Of a DNA stretch of 64,000 nt, positions 29,149 to 36,622 are shown in pieces. This DNA is from Oscillospiraceae bacterium (lineage in GTDB: Bacteria > Bacillota > Clostridia > Oscillospirales > Ruminococcaceae), in assembly GCA_030539275.1 (NCBI GenBank), contig JAUNSK010000019.1, forward strand, positions 1-64,000, written 5' to 3'. A model generated the notes under the pieces. The model was given only the letters and a program-made list of their open reading frames with translations. It was not told where the DNA came from and made no database searches. Every line of letters begins with the position of its first letter. The first letter of the stretch is position 1. A program made the translations under genes and the position numbers.

Positions 29149-29549
29149 TGTCAGAATACAGATTACAGATAATCACACCGGAAAAAACATTCTTTGATCA
29201 GAACACAGAGCGCCTGATCGTCAGAACAACTGACGGAGAAATGGGAATACTCGCAAATCACGAAAGCTTTGTTGGTGCTCTTCCTTCGGGTCCGGTAAAA
29301 GTAATGATCGATGGAAAATACCGCGAAGCTGCAATTTCTCAGGGTGTAATCAAGGTATCAAAGGAAAAGACTGTTATTATAGCTGAGGCTATAGAATGGG
29401 CAGATGAAATTGATATAGAATGGGCAAAACGTTCAGCCGATGAGGCAAGAGAACGAATCAACAGCAAAAAGAGTGACAAGGAACTCAGATTTGCTGAGCT
29501 CAAGCTCAAGCGTGCGCTCAACCGTATAAATGTTTCGGGCCGCAAATAA
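29148..29549 (+). CDS. atpC: F-type ATP synthase subunit epsilon
   Basis: 133 aa; N-terminal beta sandwich (ITPEKTFFD, GEMGILANHESFVGALPSG) and a C-terminal helical pair that can inhibit hydrolysis. Its ATG overlaps the last base of the atpD stop codon. Last gene of the F-type operon. Confidence 0.94.
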
Positions 29550-29570
29550 TAAATGATAATAAGAAATAAA

Positions 29571-29617
29571 CTGAGGACTTTAGTAATTTATGTACTGAAG
29601 TCCTCAGTTGTTTTTGT
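29571..29617 (+). terminator. Terminator of the F-type ATP synthase operon
   Basis: CTGAGGACTT (29571-29580) pairs with AAGTCCTCAG (29598-29607), extended by further pairs, and is followed by TTGTTTTTG. It overlaps the 3' end of the convergent regulator gene. Confidence 0.85.
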
Positions 29618-31834
29618 ATATTTTTCACGATATTGTGTTGGTGAAATGTTTTCGACAGACTTAAACTGCTTGGCAAAATATGTGTATGCTGAATAACCAC
29701 ATTCAAGAGAAATTTCATTGATTGATTTGTTGGTTTCTGTCAGAAGCTTTTTCGCTTTCTGAAGTCTGAAATAAATTAAATCCTCTATGATGCTTTTTTC
29801 AAAATAAAGCCTGTACAGCTTTTGAAGATAACTTTTACTAAGATACATACTCTCAGCAATGCTTTGAAGATTCCAGGACTTTTCTGGCATTTTACGCATT
29901 TTATCTCTTAATTCATATAACTTTTTTGCCTGATAATTTGTTTCATTTTTTTTATCATTTCTATTTGTATAGATAATATTTTCTGATGCAAAGCCTATCA
30001 TATGTAATATATCACAATTATCGTTATCATGTTCTTCAGATGTTTTATATGTTCCGATAGTGAATGATACCTTACCGCTATAAACCGATGAAGACTGAAT
30101 AATGTTTTTTAACGCATTATAAATCAGGTCAGCTGTTTTAGCTCCCGATGAAGTAAGACAGAAACAGCCTGGTAATACAGCAGCAAGAAAATTTTTGTTT
30201 GTCCTGAAATTTCTGAGTGTATCAGCAAAAGCTCTGAAAAGATCATTTAAGTTGTCTTGCTGTAAATAAAGGCAGAGATTTTTAATATTATCTATTTCGA
30301 TATATATAAAAGTGTATCCCTGTGAGGCATCAGAATTTCTTTGAACAAATTCCGGGTATTCTTTTTTTGAGCCTTCCATGTTTAACAAACCGGTTACTGA
30401 GTCAAAATACTTTGAATTCTCCATTACTGATATCCTGTTTTCAAGAACTGATTTGACTTTCAGGCAGTGCAGAGCATTGCTAAGGTTGTTTATCCATTGC
30501 ATATAGACTCTGCTGTATGAGATCGGCAGTTTGCCGAATGAGACTGCGGCATATCCATAAAAATCATCGTTATTGTGCAGCAGTGATATATAATATACAA
30601 CAGGTTTTTTATTGTCTTTACTGAGATATGGCAATATATCTGCAGCTCTGAAAGAATTGCTGTGATCGTCTTCCAGGCTTGTAATCGTTTTATTGAACGC
30701 AATATTAACATAATCATCAGGATTGAGATCAAGAGTCCCATTATAGGTTCCTTCAAGAGTACAAGAGTATTTTTCACTAAGGCAGATACATATTCTGTTG
30801 AAGCTGTATATGAGTGAAGTATAATTATTTAAACATTTGAAGAGCTCCCTGAGACTGGAACAGTCAGAGAGATTAACGAGCATATCACTGAAGATCATTT
30901 CATCTTCATATATATTGTTTATCTTTTCCTGCCTGCTTAAGTATTCATTTTGATCAACTGATGGCTTACACCCACAGCTGTTACCTGGAATAAATCCGTA
31001 AGGCGGATTCGCAACAGGTCCGGATGTTTTACCTGTAATAATACGATATAAACGTCGCAGTGCTTCTGCACCCAACTGAAAGTTAGGCCTTTTAAAGCTT
31101 GAAATAGTGGTTGTTCCTGAATAATAATTCGTGAATCCGTCATAGCCTGTTACTGCAATATCTTCCGGTACATTTATTCCGTTATGCTGTAAAAAATCAG
31201 TGAGAGTCTTAGCCATAATATCGTTTCCGCAAACAATAGCCTCAGGTTTTTCTATATTTCCGTTAAGTATATCATAGGCTATTTCGACAACAGATGAGGT
31301 CCAGAAATCACCATAAAAATACCATGATCTGTTGTATGGGATTTTATGCTTTTTCATTGAGTCAAAGTAACCTTTCAGTCGCTCTCCGGAACAGAAGATT
31401 TTTTTCGGACCAGTAATACAATATATTTTACGAAGCCCGTGAACATCAATTAGATGATCAACCAGAAATTCAAATGAAGATCTGTCATCAACAGGTATAG
31501 TTTCAAAATGACTGTGTTCATTTGCATCGATGAGCATAACTGGCTTTCCGCTTTTTATACATATATTATCAATCTGAGTCTGAGTTGCTGGATCAATAAA
31601 AATGTTTCTGTCATAAATAAAACCGTTAAATTTGTCAGACAGGATCAACTGGAATATTTCTTTCTCTGTTATTTTTTGCTTTGTTGATGGAATGTAAAAT
31701 CTGTTAAGCGGTGAAATAACAGCAATATTACATGAACATCTGAAAGCTTGTGCAATTATTCCGTTAAGTATCTCACTCTGGTATCTGAAATAGCAGTCAT
31801 TGGTGATTACACCGATAAGCAGCTTAGGTTTCAT
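29588..31834 (-). CDS. LacI-type sensor / degenerate GGDEF / AraC-HTH transcription regulator
   Basis: 748 aa. Residues 1 to about 290 are a LacI/XylR-like periplasmic-binding fold (HLIDVHGLRKIYCITGP, AIVCGNDIMAK, VPEDIAVTGYDG) but without the usual N-terminal LacI helix-turn-helix. A middle part of about 180 residues is unrecognised. Around 475-620 is a GGDEF-like fold starting DSVTGLLNMEG, whose active site reads VLPGCFCLT, so it cannot be a cyclase. The last 100 residues are an AraC DNA-binding domain with two helix-turn-helices (LQSIAESMYLSKSYLQK; SINEISLECGYSAYTYFAK). ATG 31834 follows GAGGTG. Divergent from the PL11 gene, its likely target. Confidence 0.88.
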   Translation of the reverse strand: MKPKLLIGVITNDCYFRYQSEILNGIIAQAFRCSCNIAVISPLNRFYIPSTKQKITEKEIFQLILSDKFNGFIYDRNIFIDPATQTQIDNICIKSGKPVMLIDANEHSHFETIPVDDRSSFEFLVDHLIDVHGLRKIYCITGPKKIFCSGERLKGYFDSMKKHKIPYNRSWYFYGDFWTSSVVEIAYDILNGNIEKPEAIVCGNDIMAKTLTDFLQHNGINVPEDIAVTGYDGFTNYYSGTTTISSFKRPNFQLGAEALRRLYRIITGKTSGPVANPPYGFIPGNSCGCKPSVDQNEYLSRQEKINNIYEDEMIFSDMLVNLSDCSSLRELFKCLNNYTSLIYSFNRICICLSEKYSCTLEGTYNGTLDLNPDDYVNIAFNKTITSLEDDHSNSFRAADILPYLSKDNKKPVVYYISLLHNNDDFYGYAAVSFGKLPISYSRVYMQWINNLSNALHCLKVKSVLENRISVMENSKYFDSVTGLLNMEGSKKEYPEFVQRNSDASQGYTFIYIEIDNIKNLCLYLQQDNLNDLFRAFADTLRNFRTNKNFLAAVLPGCFCLTSSGAKTADLIYNALKNIIQSSSVYSGKVSFTIGTYKTSEEHDNDNCDILHMIGFASENIIYTNRNDKKNETNYQAKKLYELRDKMRKMPEKSWNLQSIAESMYLSKSYLQKLYRLYFEKSIIEDLIYFRLQKAKKLLTETNKSINEISLECGYSAYTYFAKQFKSVENISPTQYREKYTKTTEDFST

Positions 31835-31909
31835 TGTTTTCACCTCATATTAAATGTCAGAAAATAAAAACGTCTCACAATAATAATCATCTATTTGATA
31901 TCTTTGCGG

Positions 31910-31938
31910 ATTATAGTGCGCATTTATTTATTTGTTAA
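31910..31938 (-). promoter_or_regulatory. Promoter of the LacI/AraC hybrid regulator
   Basis: Minus strand TTAACA (plus 31933-31938), 17-base spacer, TATAAT (plus 31910-31915). Confidence 0.78.
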
Positions 31939-32055
31939 ATACGGAAAAAACAAAATACATTAATAGTGAATTATATACAATAGCATTTGCATTACAAGTA
32001 TTATTTGTGTTATATATGTACTATTGTATCATAGATTTATTACAATTACAAGATG

Positions 32056-32079
32056 ATATTACATATAAATATGTAATAT
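32056..32079. repeat. Perfect 10-base inverted repeat, candidate operator
   Basis: ATATTACATA, four-base spacer, TATGTAATAT. Its symmetry and place between the regulator and the PL11 gene suit a dimeric DNA-binding protein; AT-richness means it could be chance. Confidence 0.4.
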
Positions 32080-32217
32080 ATATAAAAATGTACTAAATTA
32101 GATTGTTTAATTGATTGTATATTTATTTAACATTTTATATAATAAAAAAGCAATAAATGGTCTGATTAATAAACAATTATGATTAGCAAAAAAAGTTTTC
32201 AGAAAGGTGAATGTGGA

Positions 32218-34341
32218 ATGAAAATTAATTTGAAACGCATTGCCGCGGGTGCGGCGGCAGCTGTTGTCGGTTTTAGTTCTATGGCTGTTCCTCAGCAAAA
32301 GAACAAGATATGCGCAGCAAACGGAACCGGGAAAAGTGTTGTTGAGAATCTTAACAGAGGTGTATCAGCAATCAAAACAGGTTCAGGAATGCTTGTCAGC
32401 TGGAGATTTCTGGCTGACGATGATGACAATGCTGAATTCAGACTCTACAGAAATGGTTCGCTGATATATACGAGTAAGGCCGGCGAAGCAACATGCTACC
32501 TTGATAAGGACGGTAACAGCAGTGCACAGTATAAGGTAGAAACAGTAGTCAACAACAAGGTAGTATCATCAGAAGGTCCGGTTGTTAAATCAGACAAAAG
32601 CTATTTTGATATCAAGCTGGATGTACCTTCAGGTTCAGGATGCTCATACAGTCCTAATGACTGTTCAATAGGTGATGCTGATGGTGACGGTACATACGAA
32701 ATATTCGTTAAGTGGGATCCATCAAATCAGAAAGATAATTCACAGGAAGGAAACACAGGCAATGTATATATTGACTGCTATACACTCACAGGCAAGAAAC
32801 TCTGGAGAGTAGATCTTGGAAAAAACATTCGTGCGGGTGCACATTATACTCAGTTTCTCGTAGCAGATTTTGATGGAGACGGTAAAGCTGAGATGACATG
32901 TAAGACTGCTGACGGTACAGTGGATGGTACCGGTAAGACAATCGGTGATAAGAATAAGGATTGGGATAATGGAAAAGGCTATATCCTTGATGGACCTGAA
33001 TTCTACACACTATTTGATGGTGCAACAGGTGCAGCACTCGACACTGTAGATTATGCGTTTCCAAGAGGAAAGGTTTCTGACTGGGGTGATAATTACGGAA
33101 ACAGAGTAGATCGTTTTCTTGGCGCCGTATGTTATCTTGACGGTGTACATCCAAGTGCAGTATCAGTAAGAGGATACTACACAAGAATGACGATAGTGGC
33201 TTATGATGTAGTTAATAAAAAACTTGTCAAAAGATGGACACATGACAGTGGTAAAGATGCTTCACAGGGATACGGAAACGGAAACCACAACTGTATGCCT
33301 GCAGATGTAGATAATGACGGAAAACAGGAGCTTTGTCTGGGTGCAACATGTATTGATGATAACGGCAAAACACTTTGGTGTACTAAGCTCGGACATGGTG
33401 ATGCAATGCATCTCGGTGATTTCGTACCTGACAGAAAAGGTCTGGAAGAGTATGTCTGCCATGAGAGTGCCGGCGGAGTTTCACTTATTGATGCAGCAAC
33501 AGGGCAGTCAATTTTCCGTATAAATGCAAGCGGTGATACGGGAAGAGCCTGCTGTGATAATGTATATTCAGGAAATAAAGGAGCAGAATTCTGGGGAGCT
33601 TACGGAAATAATGTTGTAGACTCAAACGGCAAGTCAACCGGTGTAAGTAAACCGGCTCAGAATTTCCTTTGCTTCTGGGACGGAGATCTTGAAAGAGAGA
33701 TCCTTGACGGAACAAAGATTTCAAAGGTCAATAATGATAAGAGTATAAAAACTCTTCTGAATGCTGATGGATGTGCTTCTAATAACGGTACAAAATCAGT
33801 ACCATGTCTTGAAGCTGATATCCTCGGTGACTGGAGAGAAGAAGTTATATGGAGAACAAGTGATAATAAATCACTCAGAGTATACTGTACTCCAAATGAA
33901 ACAAAGTACAGAATAACAACTCTGACACATGATGTTCAGTACAGAACCCAGGTAGCCGGTGAGCAGAACTGCTATAATCAGCCTGCACATGCAAGCTTCT
34001 ATCTCGGCTCAGATCAGCCCCTTCCTGGCAGACCTTCTGTTACAGTAAACAAAAGTAACGGATCAGGTCCGGTCATACAGGTAACAACACCGGTTCAGAC
34101 TCAGACCCAGACACAGTCTACTGAGTCTCTGAATAGAAATTATGGTGATATTAACAATGATAATACAGTAGATTTAAGTGATCTTACATTGATAAGTCAG
34201 TATCTGATTCATGATATAAGCTTCGATGAAACTCAGAAAAAATATGCTGACTGTAATGGCGATGGTAATTTAGGACTCGCAGATCTTTCTCAGCTTAAAC
34301 AGTTTATATCGAAGGAAAATGTAAAACTGGGACCACAATGA
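32218..34341 (+). CDS. Secreted rhamnogalacturonan lyase (PL11) with dockerin
   Basis: 707 aa. An N-terminal signal peptide (LKRIAAGAAAAVVGFSSMAV) is followed by the Ig-like N-domain (VENLNRGVSAIKT, WRFLADD), then the eight-bladed propeller of PL11 with Ca-binding blocks such as DADGDG and FDGDGKAEMTCKTADGT. A Thr/Gln linker near residue 625 leads to a type I dockerin of about 65 residues with two calcium loops (DINNDNTVDLSD; DCNGDGNLGLAD) and tail KLGPQ. It cleaves the rhamnose-galacturonate backbone of pectin by elimination and should dock on a cellulosome scaffoldin. ATG 32218 follows AAAGGTG. Confidence 0.93.
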   Translation: MKINLKRIAAGAAAAVVGFSSMAVPQQKNKICAANGTGKSVVENLNRGVSAIKTGSGMLVSWRFLADDDDNAEFRLYRNGSLIYTSKAGEATCYLDKDGNSSAQYKVETVVNNKVVSSEGPVVKSDKSYFDIKLDVPSGSGCSYSPNDCSIGDADGDGTYEIFVKWDPSNQKDNSQEGNTGNVYIDCYTLTGKKLWRVDLGKNIRAGAHYTQFLVADFDGDGKAEMTCKTADGTVDGTGKTIGDKNKDWDNGKGYILDGPEFYTLFDGATGAALDTVDYAFPRGKVSDWGDNYGNRVDRFLGAVCYLDGVHPSAVSVRGYYTRMTIVAYDVVNKKLVKRWTHDSGKDASQGYGNGNHNCMPADVDNDGKQELCLGATCIDDNGKTLWCTKLGHGDAMHLGDFVPDRKGLEEYVCHESAGGVSLIDAATGQSIFRINASGDTGRACCDNVYSGNKGAEFWGAYGNNVVDSNGKSTGVSKPAQNFLCFWDGDLEREILDGTKISKVNNDKSIKTLLNADGCASNNGTKSVPCLEADILGDWREEVIWRTSDNKSLRVYCTPNETKYRITTLTHDVQYRTQVAGEQNCYNQPAHASFYLGSDQPLPGRPSVTVNKSNGSGPVIQVTTPVQTQTQTQSTESLNRNYGDINNDNTVDLSDLTLISQYLIHDISFDETQKKYADCNGDGNLGLADLSQLKQFISKENVKLGPQ

Positions 34342-34676
34342 TATTCTCTATACAATCATTATAAAACAGCGAATGACATTTCAGTGTTCAACTGAAATGC
34401 CGTTCGTTTTATATGTTAGTATTTTTTTGCATTAGTTTATTATGCTTGCTAAAACTATGGTAAACCTTCTTTATTTAGATTTTTTATGAAATACAAATAC
34501 ATATATCACATAATTAACTATATGAATTTAATTAATATATATAATCACATATTTATATCACCTATTATTTTTTTTATATACTTTTCAGAAAATTAAGAAC
34601 AGAACTTGCTATAAACCAAATTAAAATCAAATCTTTATTAAAGGGATGTTTTATTATTAAAACTTTTAATATTATA
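34342..34676. other. AT-rich intergenic region
   Basis: Contains the PL11 terminator and about 260 bases of AT-rich sequence without a gene. AAAGGGA at 34640-34646 looks like a ribosome binding site that does not fit the annotated ATG of the next gene (30 bases away). Confidence 0.5.
34361..34415 (+). terminator. Terminator of the PL11 gene
   Basis: ACATTTCAG and CTGAAATG form the core of a long hairpin extended by AAAAC...GTTTTA arms, followed by T-rich sequence. Confidence 0.75.
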
Positions 34677-36416
34677 ATGAATAACATAACTGAATTATCT
34701 GAGAAATTAAGAAATGCAGATTTTATTAAAGATAATACTGATTTGTATTCAGTATTAATTCAGGTTTTCAGTTCAAATGATGATAAATATGAAATGATGG
34801 AAATCACCGGTATGCTGGAGAGTTTTTTTACAAAAGCAATAATAGTGGGAACAACAACGTCAGGTGAGATTTCAGATTCAGTTACTTATAACAACAAAAT
34901 TGCAGTATCCATATCATATTTTAAAAAGACAGAACTTTCTTTATTCTATAGTGAATATAAAGATGATGAAGAGAAAATGGGTTCTGAGCTTGCAAATGCT
35001 ATAAAGGATACTGGTAAAGAAATATCAGGAATAATGCTGCTTGCATCCATCCGCAATATTAACGGAGGTCTGATGCTTTCTTCTTTTGAAAAAGTAATTG
35101 GAAATGTTCTGGTTTTTGGTGCCGGTGCAGGAGTGTATAATAATTCGAGAAATTCATTTGTATTTTGTTCAGGAAAAATTCTTGAATATGGTGTAACAGC
35201 GGTTGTTTTTACAAGCCAGTGTCTTAAAATACAGATTCATACTTATACAGGATGGCAGCCTTTAAGTAAGGAGATGAAGATCACCAGTATATCAAATCCG
35301 CTTAAAATAAAAGAAATAGACTACCAGCCAGCCGTACATATTTATCAGAAATACCTGCATATTAAAAATGATGAATACTTCTTCAGCAATGTGCTTGAGT
35401 TTCCTATTTTTGTGAACAGAAAAGGAAACATGTTAGCCAGGGTACCTGTTGGTTGTGAGGATGAATCGCTCCTGTTTGTAGCAGACGTACGTGAGGGGGA
35501 TTTAATTCAGCTTGCTTATGGAAATGTGGAAAATATAATTAAATGTTCTAATAATCTCAGAAAAAAGATGTCTGAAATGAAGCCGGAATCTATCTTTTTG
35601 TACAGCTGTAATATTCGTCAGATTTTCCTCGGTCCGAATATTCAGAATGAAACTCAGCCACTGGGTAAAATAGCTCCGGTATCCGGATTTTTCACATATG
35701 GGGAGATCATCGGAGACAGCAGTGGGATCAATCTGCTGAATGCAACAATGATAGCTGTTGCGATGAAGGAAGAAGACACTGATATTCCTGTCAATGAAGA
35801 TAATAGTGTGATTAATGAGGACAAAGAAATTGACTGGAATACAGGCGGCAGTATATCTCTTGTTACTAGACTCTCGTATTTCATTAACTCTGTTCTTGAA
35901 GAATCACAGGAAAACTTTATCAAGCTGCAGATAATGGCTGAGACAGATCAGCTTACAAATGTATATAACCGCCGAAAAACTACTGAATATATTGATAATG
36001 CTATAGCAAATGCGGACTGTAACCATGTGCCTGCATTGATTATGGCTGATATAGATTATTTTAAACATATAAACGATAGTTATGGGCATGATATTGGGGA
36101 TATAATATTAAAGGAATTTACAGATATTCTAAAAAAATACTCGGACAAAGGTGTTGTCGGACGTTGGGGAGGGGAGGAATTTATGATAGTGTTTATGGAT
36201 TCTGAAAACCTGAAATTAGTTGAACTATGTGAGAATATACGACATAACGTGGAAATGTACAGATTCACATGCAATGCGAAAGTTACTGCTAGTTTTGGCA
36301 TTGTTCATTTCAAAAACGGATACACAAGATCAGATTTCTGTAAACAAGTAGATGACTGCCTGTATAAAGCAAAAAGCACAGGCAGAAACAGGGTATGTAC
36401 AGTTAATGATCTCTGA
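34677..36416 (+). CDS. FIST sensor - diguanylate cyclase
   Basis: 579 aa. Residues 1 to about 365 are FIST N and C domains, a small-ligand sensor family (AIIVGTTTSGEIS, VFGAGAGVYNN, FLYSCNIRQIFLG, PVSGFFTYGEI); the C-terminal 165 residues are a GGDEF domain with intact GRWGGEEF and TDQLTNVYNRR, so it should make c-di-GMP. No membrane segment: a cytoplasmic sensor. No ribosome binding site precedes ATG 34677; an in-frame ATT at 34653, 6 bases after AAAGGGA, would add eight residues (IIKTFNII) and may be the real start. Located between two dockerin enzyme genes. Confidence 0.9.
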   Translation: MNNITELSEKLRNADFIKDNTDLYSVLIQVFSSNDDKYEMMEITGMLESFFTKAIIVGTTTSGEISDSVTYNNKIAVSISYFKKTELSLFYSEYKDDEEKMGSELANAIKDTGKEISGIMLLASIRNINGGLMLSSFEKVIGNVLVFGAGAGVYNNSRNSFVFCSGKILEYGVTAVVFTSQCLKIQIHTYTGWQPLSKEMKITSISNPLKIKEIDYQPAVHIYQKYLHIKNDEYFFSNVLEFPIFVNRKGNMLARVPVGCEDESLLFVADVREGDLIQLAYGNVENIIKCSNNLRKKMSEMKPESIFLYSCNIRQIFLGPNIQNETQPLGKIAPVSGFFTYGEIIGDSSGINLLNATMIAVAMKEEDTDIPVNEDNSVINEDKEIDWNTGGSISLVTRLSYFINSVLEESQENFIKLQIMAETDQLTNVYNRRKTTEYIDNAIANADCNHVPALIMADIDYFKHINDSYGHDIGDIILKEFTDILKKYSDKGVVGRWGGEEFMIVFMDSENLKLVELCENIRHNVEMYRFTCNAKVTASFGIVHFKNGYTRSDFCKQVDDCLYKAKSTGRNRVCTVNDL

Positions 36417-36565
36417 TGATGCTGCTAATTGAATGAAAACAGCTTATACAATTACATAAAATAAATATAATGTATAATACCGGCCGGATATATAGCAGAA
36501 AAAAATAATCTGATGAGTATTGGGTGTCAGGCAAAACATCAGCACAACTCTGTCAAACCATAAAA

Positions 36566-36598
36566 AATGAGTGAATCAGAAAAACTGATTCACTCATT
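36566..36598 (-). terminator. Terminator of the GH74 gene
   Basis: AATGAGTGAATCAG (36566-36579) pairs perfectly with CTGATTCACTCATT (36585-36598) around a five-base loop; on the minus strand a six-T run follows. It may also end the FIST-GGDEF transcript. Confidence 0.9.
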
Positions 36599-36622
36599 CG
36601 TTTTGTGGTTATTTATAATATA

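Larger units (their letters stand above)
31835..32217. other. Divergent control region between regulator and PL11 gene
   Basis: About 380 bases, very AT-rich, no gene. It holds the regulator promoter and two inverted repeats: ATACAATAG (31975-31983) with CTATTGTAT (32021-32029), and ATATTACATA (32056-32065) with TATGTAATAT (32070-32079). These are candidate operators. A -10-like TATAAT occurs at 32138-32143 for the PL11 gene, with no convincing -35. Confidence 0.5.
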
